Shown here: positions 1 to 7,737 of the stretch, in pieces
Numbering within the stretch: the stretch's first letter is position 1
How the letters are laid out: every line of letters begins with the position of its first letter
NCBI GenBank assembly: GCA_003577145.1
Contig: QEUP01000003.1
Location: 1-64,000 of the forward strand
Source of the DNA: Acidobacteriota bacterium
GTDB lineage: Bacteria > Actinomycetota > Acidimicrobiia > Acidimicrobiales > Microtrichaceae
Direction: 5' to 3'
DNA length: 64,000 nt
Notes under the pieces: generated by a model
What the model saw: only the letters and a program-made list of their open reading frames with translations
Told to the model about the DNA's origin: nothing
Databases searched by the model: none
Position numbers and translations under genes: made by a program

Positions 1-55
1 CGCGCCCAGCGGGTGGGACTTCCGGTTCGCGACCAACGACGCAGCGAAGGGGTGA
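1..55 (+). CDS. Possible 3' end of a gene cut by the window edge
   Basis: From base 2 a reading frame stays open for 17 codons and stops with TGA at 53-55. The last residues read WDFRFATNDAAKG, which looks like a natural protein end, but the piece is too short to identify. It could be chance, since open frames are common in high-GC DNA. Confidence 0.25.
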   Translation, partial: APSGWDFRFATNDAAKG

Positions 56-149
56 GACCAGGTGTGCGCGGCCGCGCCGGCCAACGCGCGGCGGGCGTGA
101 TGCGGAGGGTGTCTCGGGCTCAGGATCGGGGCCGGTCGTCGAAGCGGCT

Positions 150-292
150 TCCGGCGCGACGGTCGGGTCGCCGAGCACGATCACGGTGTGGCCGCGCTCG
201 ACGAGGCGCTTGGCCACCCCGAGCAGGGGCGGCACGACGCCGCCACCGTCCCGGAGTGCCAGCAGGATCGTCTTCGATTCGGGCTTGTCAGC
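150..292 (-). pseudogene. Remnant of a macrolide-type (MGT) glycosyltransferase N-terminus
   Basis: On the minus strand, straight after the alpha/beta hydrolase stop, the frame reads TILLALRDGGGVVPPLLG and then KRLVERGHTVIVLGDPTV. This is the standard N-terminal Rossmann segment of MGT/UGT family glycosyltransferases (a conserved D-G-G-G-x-V-P-P, then R-G-H-x-V-x-V-L-G). No start codon precedes it in frame, and after about base 160 the translation loses family resemblance and becomes low-complexity Pro/Arg. I read it as a decayed or truncated gene copy; a sequencing frameshift is the alternative. Confidence 0.5.
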
Positions 293-1043
293 TGAGGAAG
301 CGCAGCACGAGTGCGGCGAGTAGATCGGGGTGTTGCATGGGGAAGCCATGGTCCGCGCCGGGTACGACTGCCAGCTGCGCATTGGGGATCACTCGCTGCA
401 TCGCGAGCAGGTGTTCGACGGTTACGAGGTCGTGATCAGCGGCGGCGAGCAGTGTCGGCGGCGTCAGCGCCTCGAGTTCGTCGAGCGCCATCGCGGTGTC
501 GGTCCCCCACAGTTTCGAGACCTTGGCGAACACGACGTCGAAGTGCTCGGGCCCGTCGGGTGACACGGCCTGGTACAGCGGGCGGAGCGGGGGCGGAAGC
601 GCTTCCGGGGATATCCGGTCGAGCGTGGCGGCCACTTCTGGTGCCAGGCCGCTGTGGTTGACCGGCTGTCCGACGTAGACGAGCCGCTCCACCAGGTCGG
701 GCCGCCAAAGGGCGACGAGGAGCGCGACGGTTGCGCCGTCGCTCCAACCTACGAGGCCGGCCGCCTCGCTGACGGTATCTTCAAGGAAGGTCACGGTGTC
801 GGCGGCCATAGCCTCGTAGGTGATGGTGCCGGGGTCGGCGGTGCGACCGTGGCCTCGCCGCTCGGGGGTGAACACGCGGAACGATCCTGCCAAGTGCGGC
901 ACGAGGCCCCCCCAGGTCTCGATCGGACACATGCCGCCGTGGAGGAGCACGAGTGGGGGTCCGTCGCCGGTTGCTTCGTAGTAGGTGGCGAGCCCATCGA
1001 TGTCGGCGTACGCCTGGACGGTTGTTGTGGTGTCGTTGGTCAT
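288..1043 (-). CDS. Alpha/beta-fold hydrolase
   Basis: A 251-residue protein with the alpha/beta hydrolase layout. An oxyanion-hole HGG motif (VLLHGGM) lies near residue 35, a nucleophile elbow GWSDGA near residue 99 gives the catalytic serine, an acidic residue sits in AADHD near 205, and a late ADHGF supplies the catalytic histidine near 232. No signal peptide is visible, so it is probably cytoplasmic. The length fits small esterases and haloperoxidase-like hydrolases. It lies 47 bases downstream of the HD-GYP/LuxR regulator on the same strand and may share its transcript. The substrate cannot be inferred. Confidence 0.85.
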   Translation of the reverse strand: MTNDTTTTVQAYADIDGLATYYEATGDGPPLVLLHGGMCPIETWGGLVPHLAGSFRVFTPERRGHGRTADPGTITYEAMAADTVTFLEDTVSEAAGLVGWSDGATVALLVALWRPDLVERLVYVGQPVNHSGLAPEVAATLDRISPEALPPPLRPLYQAVSPDGPEHFDVVFAKVSKLWGTDTAMALDELEALTPPTLLAAADHDLVTVEHLLAMQRVIPNAQLAVVPGADHGFPMQHPDLLAALVLRFLS

Positions 1044-1090
1044 GCCGGCACCGTCCCATGATCCGGCGTCGCCGGCATGAGGAGATCTCC

Positions 1091-2671
1091 CTACGGATCG
1101 GTCTCCCAGTCGGGGAGGAGCCCGCTGCGCATGGCGAACATGGCGGCCTCGGCCCGGCTTCGCGACCCGGTCTTCTCGTAGATCCTCTCGATGTGGTTGC
1201 CCGCCGTCTTGTGGGCGATGCCGAGCTCGGAGGCGATCGCCTTGGTAGTCCGGCCGCGGGCGGCCAGCACGAGCACCTCGACTTCTCTAACGGTGAGGCC
1301 GGCAGGAGCGGCGGGCTTCTTCCGGGCCCGGTGGCCGTCGGCGGTGAGCACAGCGTCGACCGCAGCGGCGTCGAGCGTGCCGGCTCGGGCCGCGTCCCGC
1401 AGTTCCCCCGCTGCGGTGGCGCGGCCGAGGGCGGCGCGGTGGGGGCGATCCTCGAGCATGGCGTGGTAGCAGTCGGCGGCGGCGAGGATGCGGGCGAGTA
1501 GCGGTGACGCCGCGGCAGTGACGCCTTTCGGGTAGCCGCTGCCGTCGACCCGCTCGTGGTCGGCCGAGGCGACCGAGGCGAGGAGCGTCAGCTTGCCTGA
1601 CCGGTGCAGCACCCGGTCGGTGTAGTAGGCGTGCAGACGCACCCGTTCGGCCTCGGCCGCCGTGAGCGGGCCCGGCTTGTCCCAGATGGTGTTCGGCACA
1701 CCGAGGCGGCCTATGTCGTGCAGCAAGGCCGAGCGTCGGAGGGTGTCGAGATCGGCATCGGGCAGGCCGATCTGCCGGCCGGCGGCGACGGCGAGGGAGG
1801 CTACGGCCCGGGAGTGGCCGGTGAACGACGGCGCCTTGAGGTCGGCGAAGTCGGCCAGCAGCTCGAGCGCCTTGTCGAGCTCGGCCTGGGTCAGGACATC
1901 GCGCCCGGGGGACCGGTGGCCGACCACGCCGTCCCACGACGACTCGGCGTCCACGCCATCGAGCACTCGTGAGGCCATCCCGCACCAACGCTCCACCAGC
2001 TCGGCGTCGAGGTAGCCAACGTTCTCGCGAGCGACGGACAGGGACGCCTCCCACCCCTGTTCGCGGTCGGTGATCTCGACGAGGTTGGCGAGGTTGGCGA
2101 TCTGGATCGGGAGCAACACCTCGTCGCCCTTGAGCCCGAGTGGTATGCCCTTCCCATTGGGCTGCTCGAAGCTCTGGAGGAGGCACGCGACCACTCGTTC
2201 GCCGAGGCCGACGCGCTCTGCCATGTGGGCGCTCACCGCGCAGTGGGCGAGGAAGGTCTGCATGAACGAGCTGAGACCACCGAAGGCGAGACTGGCCTTG
2301 GCCCACCACTTCCCGAATCCGGTCTTGTTGCTGCCGGCCCGGCCGACGACGTAACGCAGCCGCTCGACCTTGCTCTCGCCGAGTTCGAATGCGTCGCGAC
2401 GGAAGGAGATGTCGTCGCCGAACATGGCCGACAGCTCAAAGCTGGTGCCGATACAGCCCGCACCGAAGAACAGCGTCGACCAGTACGTGGCGTCGACGTC
2501 CTCGTCGGGCAGTTCGAGGGCCTCGGCGAAACGCGTCGCGATCACACACGCGCGCAACACGTGCTCGAGCGGCATGCCCAGACCGAGGTCGGTGGCCATG
2601 GCGATCGAACCCACCACCTCCGCCAACCGCACGCCCGAGCTCGTCGATCGGTCACGGCCGTCTTCCCCCAT
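1091..2671 (-). CDS. Tandem HD-GYP domain protein with C-terminal LuxR helix-turn-helix
   Basis: A 526-residue protein. The second half has an intact HD-GYP phosphohydrolase core: LLHDIGRLG near residue 325 and DHERVDGSGYPKG near 380. The first half looks like a degenerate copy of the same fold, with FEQPNGKGIPLG where HERxDGxGYPxG would be and no HD pair in the expected helix. Residues about 460-522 form a LuxR/GerE helix-turn-helix (LTVREVEVLVLAARG, then KTAGNHIERIYEKTG). HD-GYP domains usually hydrolyse cyclic dinucleotides, so this may be a transcription factor that senses or degrades such a signal. It could equally bind another nucleotide. It starts the minus-strand pair with the downstream hydrolase. 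Confidence 0.85.
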   Translation of the reverse strand: MGEDGRDRSTSSGVRLAEVVGSIAMATDLGLGMPLEHVLRACVIATRFAEALELPDEDVDATYWSTLFFGAGCIGTSFELSAMFGDDISFRRDAFELGESKVERLRYVVGRAGSNKTGFGKWWAKASLAFGGLSSFMQTFLAHCAVSAHMAERVGLGERVVACLLQSFEQPNGKGIPLGLKGDEVLLPIQIANLANLVEITDREQGWEASLSVARENVGYLDAELVERWCGMASRVLDGVDAESSWDGVVGHRSPGRDVLTQAELDKALELLADFADLKAPSFTGHSRAVASLAVAAGRQIGLPDADLDTLRRSALLHDIGRLGVPNTIWDKPGPLTAAEAERVRLHAYYTDRVLHRSGKLTLLASVASADHERVDGSGYPKGVTAAASPLLARILAAADCYHAMLEDRPHRAALGRATAAGELRDAARAGTLDAAAVDAVLTADGHRARKKPAAPAGLTVREVEVLVLAARGRTTKAIASELGIAHKTAGNHIERIYEKTGSRSRAEAAMFAMRSGLLPDWETDP

Positions 2672-2744
2672 CAGGCGATCAGAGTACGAGACCTCCGTCA
2701 GACCGTCACGGCCGTCATCGGCTGGGGTGTCAACGAAGTGCAGA

Positions 2745-4235
2745 TCACGGGCAGAGCTGGCCGCTTTGCAGGGTGAGCGAAGCGCTCGAGCTCGAGGTGT
2801 TGCCGTTGCCGTCGGTTGCGCTCAGCGACAGGCTGAGCGTCTCGCTTTCCATCGCCGGGATCGTCCCGGCGCTGAACGGGCCCACGACGGCGCTGAACGC
2901 CCCGCCGTCGCCCGTGAAGCTCAGCTGCTGGGAGCCGAGCGACGGTGAGGACAGGGAACCGCCGACGGCGGGGACACCAGAGGGGTCGTCCACCTCGACG
3001 ACCACCGTGGCGCTGGTGGGACACGATGGTCCGAGCAGCTCCCAGATCGTGCCGGGATCGACGCTGACGGACAGGAACTGCGGACCGCTGGTGTCGGACG
3101 GCGGCGGGTCCTCCATGTCGGGCGCAGTCGTCGGGCTGGTGGTGGGTGGGTCATGGTCGTCGTCGGCGGTGTGCCCCTCGCTGGTGGTGGTGAGGTTGTC
3201 TTCGTCCGGCGGGGCTTCGTCCTCTGGATCGGGCTGGCCGCCGCCCACGCCGCTGGGCTCGTCGCCGGGCTCGTCGGGTGCGGTCACCGAGACCTCGTCT
3301 CCCGATTCGTCGGCGAGGAGCGCGAAGTTGCCGGGACGGCCGACGATGAGCCAGGCCACCAGGCTGATGGCGAGGACGGCCACGACGGCCACGGCCGCCG
3401 CCAGCACCGGTCGTGCCCATCCGGGGCGATCGGGGGACTTCGGGAAGCCCTTGGCATCGGCGGTGAACGACACCGGCTCGGCGTCGGAGATGTCCTCGAA
3501 CACCCGAGCCCGCAGGACTGCGGGTGCCGGGATCAGCGGCACAGCCGAGAGCAGGCCCAGCGCCAGGGTGCGGCGCCGCTGCGAGCACTCCTCGCAGCTC
3601 TCGATGTGACGGGTGACCTTGCTGCGGATGGCACGGGTGTAACGCCCGTCCCAGTCCTCGAGGATGCGTGCCAGCTCCTCGCAGTCCTGGGAGCCTCGGC
3701 GGGCCACCAGCAGCGAGCCGATCGAGGACTCCAGCCGCTCCTTCGCCCGGCTCATCAGCACGTGGCAGTGCTGGGTGGAGACGCCCATGGCGGCGGCCAG
3801 TTCCTCGGATTCGAGACCGTGCCGGAGGTTGAGGTTGAGCAGGGTCTGGTCGCGCTCGGTCAGCCCAGCGACGGCCTGCCACACCGTCTCGGCTGCCTGG
3901 AGTGCGTTCACCTGTTCCTCCGGTCCCCTGGACGGCGAGGCCGTCTCGGCGAGCTCAGCGGTGGGAGCGGCACGGTCTCGTCGGCGTATCCGCCGGTAGC
4001 AGTTGTGGCGGGCGATGGCATAGAGCCAGGCCCGCAGCCGAGACGGCTCCCGCAGGTTGTCGAGGTTCTGTAGCGCGGCCAGGAAGGTGTCCTGTGTCGC
4101 ATCTGCTCCCTCCTCGGTGTCCCGGAGGAGGGAGCAGCAGAAGTCGTGGATGCGGTCCGCGTAGGTGTCGTAGATGCCGGCGACCGCTGTGGCGTCGCCC
4201 GTACGGGCGGCGAGGACGAGCTCGGCGTCCTCCAT
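2745..4235 (-). CDS. Membrane-anchored ECF sigma factor fused to a zinc-finger anti-sigma-like domain and an extracellular tail
   Basis: A 496-residue fusion. Residues about 5-75 are sigma-70 region 2 (ATQDTFLAALQNL, RAWLYAIARHNCYRR) and 118-177 are region 4 with its helix-turn-helix. A zf-HC2-like motif follows: Cys185, then H-x3-C-x2-C at His210, Cys214 and Cys217, the ZAS pattern of anti-sigma factors. A single membrane helix spans about 277-299. Outside lie a Pro/Thr/Asp/Glu-rich linker and a beta-rich, Ig-like C-terminal domain ending with a Cys. Sigma and anti-sigma functions are therefore in one chain, as in known ECF groups with long C-terminal extensions. The ATG at 4235 is preferred; a GTG at 4259 is in frame. 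It lies just downstream of the LAFTG protein gene and is probably cotranscribed with it. Confidence 0.85.
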   Translation of the reverse strand: MEDAELVLAARTGDATAVAGIYDTYADRIHDFCCSLLRDTEEGADATQDTFLAALQNLDNLREPSRLRAWLYAIARHNCYRRIRRRDRAAPTAELAETASPSRGPEEQVNALQAAETVWQAVAGLTERDQTLLNLNLRHGLESEELAAAMGVSTQHCHVLMSRAKERLESSIGSLLVARRGSQDCEELARILEDWDGRYTRAIRSKVTRHIESCEECSQRRRTLALGLLSAVPLIPAPAVLRARVFEDISDAEPVSFTADAKGFPKSPDRPGWARPVLAAAVAVVAVLAISLVAWLIVGRPGNFALLADESGDEVSVTAPDEPGDEPSGVGGGQPDPEDEAPPDEDNLTTTSEGHTADDDHDPPTTSPTTAPDMEDPPPSDTSGPQFLSVSVDPGTIWELLGPSCPTSATVVVEVDDPSGVPAVGGSLSSPSLGSQQLSFTGDGGAFSAVVGPFSAGTIPAMESETLSLSLSATDGNGNTSSSSASLTLQSGQLCP

Positions 4236-4276
4236 GCCCACATGATACGAGACCGACACGACCGAAGGTCTCCGCC

Positions 4277-4915
4277 TCAGTAGGCGGAGACCTCCTCGGC
4301 GAGTTGTTCGTCAGCGGGACGACGCCGGCGGGCCAGGTACCAGATGCCGGCACCGGCTCCCAGCAGGGCGAGCCCAGCCGCCGCCAGGGGGACAGTACTC
4401 GATCCGGTGAAGGCCAACCCGGGCCCTGCTGCCTCGTCGCAAGGCGAATCACACGGTGGCTGGGTGGTCGGGGGCGTGTCCTCGGGTGTGTCCTCCGGGG
4501 TGTCCTCGGGGGTGTCCTCAGGCGTGTCCTGGGGTGTGCCCTCGTCCTCCCCGCCGTCGGGGTACTCCGGAGTGTCCTCAGGCGTGTCCTGGGGTGTGCC
4601 CTCGTCGGGGTACTCGGGGGTTTCCTCGGGGGTGCCCTCGCCGCTGCCGTCGTCGGGGACCTCTTCGTCGAACTCCTCGCCGGGCCAACCCATGTCACCC
4701 CCGCCGTCGGGGTATCCCTCGTCGGGCTCGGGATCGGGATCGGGATCGGGATCGGAGTAACCCTCGCCGCCCCCGTCGTCAGGGTATCCCTCGTCGGGTT
4801 CGACGAGGACGCCTTCGTCTGCCGGCTGCTCATCCGCCCAGGCCGCGGAGGCCAACGCGGGGAGGCTCAGGACGGCGATGGTGCCGGCGGCCATGAGTGC
4901 TCGGGTCTTGCGCAT
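4277..4915 (-). CDS. Acidic repeat-rich surface protein with LAFTG sorting-type anchor
   Basis: A 212-residue secreted protein. Residues 1-27 form a signal peptide (basic start, hydrophobic core, ASAAWA before DE). The middle is strongly acidic and repetitive: D-P repeats, then many D-T-P-E units. At 167-171 there is LAFTG, followed by a hydrophobic helix and an RRRR tail, the layout of a cell-wall sorting signal; LAFTG is a frequent variant in actinobacteria. A CDSPCD pair precedes the anchor. The extended acidic stalk suggests a spacer or metal-binding surface polymer, which is inference. No sortase is in the window. The membrane-anchored ECF sigma gene follows directly on the same strand. 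Confidence 0.8.
   Translation of the reverse strand: MRKTRALMAAGTIAVLSLPALASAAWADEQPADEGVLVEPDEGYPDDGGGEGYSDPDPDPDPEPDEGYPDGGGDMGWPGEEFDEEVPDDGSGEGTPEETPEYPDEGTPQDTPEDTPEYPDGGEDEGTPQDTPEDTPEDTPEDTPEDTPPTTQPPCDSPCDEAAGPGLAFTGSSTVPLAAAGLALLGAGAGIWYLARRRRPADEQLAEEVSAY
4512..4606. repeat. Two identical 35-bp direct repeats, 60 bp apart, inside the surface-protein gene
   Basis: Bases 4512-4546 and 4572-4606 are identical and exactly 60 bp (20 codons) apart, so gain or loss of one unit keeps the frame. They lie in a longer tract (about 4475-4610) of 12-bp units encoding D-T-P-E. Confidence 0.85.
4731..4754. repeat. Four tandem copies of the hexamer GGATCG
   Basis: Four perfect 6-bp units encode the alternating Asp-Pro stretch of the surface protein on the minus strand. 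Unit number can change without breaking the frame. Confidence 0.85.
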
Positions 4916-5005
4916 GTGATCTTCTCCTTCGGGGCTGGTGTCCGTCGTAGGAGAAGAGCGCTTCGAGGAGCCCTACTTACACCCCAGGGGAGGTTTTCTC
5001 GTCGG

Positions 5006-6127
5006 TCAGTCGCCCTGCCACAGATCGAAGACCGCCGACGCGAACCCGTCGGTGAACGCCTCGTCGATGTTGCACAACACGACCACGGCAAGCTCCTGTG
5101 CGGGTGCCACCAGCAAGGACGAGCTGTAGCCGAGCCAACTCCCGTCGTGGGCCACGATGAGCTCGTCCCCCTCACCTTCCACGATCAGTCCCGCGGCGTA
5201 GCCGGTGGGGCTGCCGTCCGCCAGGGTCCCCTCACGGAACATCTGTTCCCGCCATCTCGCCGAGCCGATCCCGTTGTCGGTTACGACCACACCCATGAGT
5301 GCGTCCGACCACCGCAGCAGGTCCGTGACGTTGGTGTTGACCGCGCCGTCGCCGACCTGCTCCCACTCCGACATGGCGACCTCCCAGACACCCGGTTCGA
5401 CCTCCTCGTAGCCGAGGGCCAGCCCTGGTACCGGCGTGGCGCGGTTGTCCCGGTAGAAGGTGTCATCCATGCCCAGCGGCTCGAAGATCTGCTCCTCGGC
5501 GTAGTTGGCGAGCGTCATCCCGGTGACCGACTCGACGATCTGGGACAGGAGGAAGTAGCCGGTGTCGCTGTAGGAGAAGCTCGTACCCGGCTCGAACTCG
5601 AGCTCGGGCTGTTCGGCCAGCCAGGCAAGGGCGTCCTCGTCGGTCGTCACCTCCTCGAGCTCGAACCCCTCGGCGGTGAGACCGTCTATGTACTCGGGAA
5701 GACCGCTGGTGTGGTCGATCAGGTTCTGCACGGTGACGGTCATGCCGTAGCCGGGGAGGGCGGGCAGGTAGGTGTGGATGTCGGCGCCGAGGTCGACGAG
5801 CCCCTCGTCGGAGAGCAGCAGGATCGCCGCGGCGGTCATCTGCTTGGAAAGCGACGCGATGTCGAAGAGCGTCGAGTCGCTGATCGGGGTTCCGGCCGCC
5901 AAGTCGGCCTCGCCGAACCCCTTCGCATAGGTGACTCGCCCGCCCTCGTCGACACCAATGGCACAGCCCGGTGTGCCGGCGCCGGCGAAGTCGAAGACCT
6001 CGGCGGTCTCAGTGGCCGGAGCCGGCGGGTCCCCGTCGCCGGCGGCCGACCCCGCCGAGGTGTCGCCACCCGAGCAGCCGAGGAGAACCGCACCGACGGT
6101 GAGCGCAGCCAGGGCAGATCTCAGCAC
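5006..6127 (-). CDS. Beta-lactamase-family (class C-like) serine hydrolase, lipoprotein
   Basis: A 373-residue protein with a lipoprotein signal: hydrophobic segment 5-16 and Cys18 in LLGC, then a Gly/Ser/Ala/Pro spacer. The active-site SxxK is Ser92-Leu-Ser-Lys95. The second motif is Y-S-D (in FSYSDTGY) where class C enzymes have Y-x-N, and HDGSWLG near the end stands in for the KTG/HxG motif. The family includes D-amino-acid peptidases, esterases and penicillin-binding-like proteins; true beta-lactamase activity is unlikely to be its main role. Probably anchored outside the membrane. It sits alone upstream of the surface-protein gene, with a 90-base gap. Confidence 0.85.
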   Translation of the reverse strand: MLRSALAALTVGAVLLGCSGGDTSAGSAAGDGDPPAPATETAEVFDFAGAGTPGCAIGVDEGGRVTYAKGFGEADLAAGTPISDSTLFDIASLSKQMTAAAILLLSDEGLVDLGADIHTYLPALPGYGMTVTVQNLIDHTSGLPEYIDGLTAEGFELEEVTTDEDALAWLAEQPELEFEPGTSFSYSDTGYFLLSQIVESVTGMTLANYAEEQIFEPLGMDDTFYRDNRATPVPGLALGYEEVEPGVWEVAMSEWEQVGDGAVNTNVTDLLRWSDALMGVVVTDNGIGSARWREQMFREGTLADGSPTGYAAGLIVEGEGDELIVAHDGSWLGYSSSLLVAPAQELAVVVLCNIDEAFTDGFASAVFDLWQGD

Positions 6128-6246
6128 TGACGACCCGTCGGCAACAGGTGGGGTGTCGTTAGTTGGATCCGATCGTTCACGGTGAGGACCCGAGCAATGT
6201 CAGGAGTGCTCACAAGAGGACGAACGCCGCAAGTGTCGTGGTCGGC

Positions 6247-7737
6247 TCAGGGGACGGGCGTCTTGGCCTCGTCGAGCCGCTCCAGCGGTTCGACGGCGGG
6301 TCCGGGGACAGGGTCGCTGGAGGCCGCCTCGTCGCCCCCGGCGTCACCGGCGGGTGTGACGCCGCCCGGCGCACGCTGCCCGGTGGCGGGGGCGGGGCCG
6401 TCCCGGAGCTGCAGTTCCTTGCACACCCGGAAGGTGATGAACGCCGACGCGATCGGCAAGACGATGCAGCCGACGCGCAACGCCCAGACCCAAGCGTTGA
6501 GGGAGAGGCCGAAGGCGACGGCGATCACGTCGTCGGCTCCAGCCAGCCCGAGAACCGTGTAGAAGACGAGGACGGCCACCCCCAGCGCAGTGCGCAACGG
6601 CCGGTCCCGCGGCCGGTCGAGGACGTGGTGCTCGCGCCGGTCGCCGCTGAGGCGGGCCTCGATCCAGGGCCAGGCATAGAGGATCGAAAAGGTCACACCC
6701 GGCAGCAGCACTCCCCCCCAGAAGGGGTTGGGGATCTCGTAGCCGAAGATCGAAAGCGTCCAGTTGGGCATCACCCGCAGCGCCCCTTCGAGCCAACCGA
6801 CGTACCAGTCGGGCTGTGACGCCGAGGACACGTTGGCGATGTCGAACGGGCCGTAGAGCCAGATGGGGTTTATCTGGAGGAGGCCGGCCATCAGCGCGAG
6901 GACACCGGCGGTGATGAAGAACAGCCCCAGCGCCTTGGCGGTGTAGGTGGGCCAGAGGCGCTGGCCGACGACGTTGTCGTCGCGTGCACCCTTGCCCGGG
7001 AAGTGGGTGTGCTTGTGGCGGATCAGGATCGTCAGGTGAGCGGCCAGGAGCACCGCGATGAGGAGAGGGATCACCAGGATGTGCAAGGAGTAGAGCCGCC
7101 CGATGATGGCGTCTCCGGGGAAGTCCCCACCGAAGAGGAACGACCCGATCCAGGTGCCGACCAACGGAATGGATATGACCGCGGCGTTGCCGATGCGCAG
7201 ACCGGTGCCTGAAAGCTGGTCGTCCAGCAGCGAGTAGCCGGCGAAGCCGTTGGCGAAGGCGAGCAGGAAGAGGCTGAGCCCGATGACCCAGTTGATCTCC
7301 CTCGGCCTGCGGAAGGCGCCGGTGAAGAAGACTCTCATCATGTGGACGATGATCGCCGCCATGAAGATGAGCGCCGCCCAGTGGTGCATCTGGCGGAAGA
7401 ACAGCCCGGCCCGGACGTCGAAGCTCAGGTCGAGGGCCGACTGGTATGCGGCGGACATCTCGACGCCTTGCAGCGGCGCGTAGCTGCCGTCGTAGGTGAC
7501 TGTCGTCTGGCCGGCGGTGAAGAACAAGGCCAGGAAGATCCCGGTGCCGACGAGGATCACGAAGGAGTAGAGCGCGATCTCGCCCAGCAGGAAGGACCAT
7601 TGGTCGGGGAAGATCTTGTCGAGAGCGGCCCGGGCAAGACGGGCCAGACCCAGGCGCTTGTCGAAGAAGTCGCCGAGGCGACCGAGCCTGGTCCGTGGCC
7701 CCTCCACCGGTGGTTCCGGGGTAGCTGCCCCGGTCAT
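6247..7737 (-). CDS. qcrB: Cytochrome bc1 complex cytochrome b subunit
   Basis: A 496-residue integral membrane subunit that carries both b haems and the quinol sites. Haem ligands are visible as His118/119 and His132 in the second helix (QMHHWAALIF, IIVHMMRVF) and His219 and His234 in the fourth (LHILVIPLLIAVLLAAHL). The N-terminal soluble part and long C-terminal extension are typical of actinobacterial QcrB. Its ATG overlaps the stop of qcrA, so the two are translationally coupled. It is the last gene of ctaE-qcrC-qcrA-qcrB, which encodes the bc1 half of a bc1-aa3 supercomplex. Confidence 0.96.
   Translation of the reverse strand: MTGAATPEPPVEGPRTRLGRLGDFFDKRLGLARLARAALDKIFPDQWSFLLGEIALYSFVILVGTGIFLALFFTAGQTTVTYDGSYAPLQGVEMSAAYQSALDLSFDVRAGLFFRQMHHWAALIFMAAIIVHMMRVFFTGAFRRPREINWVIGLSLFLLAFANGFAGYSLLDDQLSGTGLRIGNAAVISIPLVGTWIGSFLFGGDFPGDAIIGRLYSLHILVIPLLIAVLLAAHLTILIRHKHTHFPGKGARDDNVVGQRLWPTYTAKALGLFFITAGVLALMAGLLQINPIWLYGPFDIANVSSASQPDWYVGWLEGALRVMPNWTLSIFGYEIPNPFWGGVLLPGVTFSILYAWPWIEARLSGDRREHHVLDRPRDRPLRTALGVAVLVFYTVLGLAGADDVIAVAFGLSLNAWVWALRVGCIVLPIASAFITFRVCKELQLRDGPAPATGQRAPGGVTPAGDAGGDEAASSDPVPGPAVEPLERLDEAKTPVP

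Noticed and set aside
3902-6130. A 742-residue plus-strand reading frame
   Set aside because: It is antisense to the sigma, surface-protein and serine-hydrolase genes, with repetitive Arg/Gly/Val composition typical of GC-rich shadow frames.
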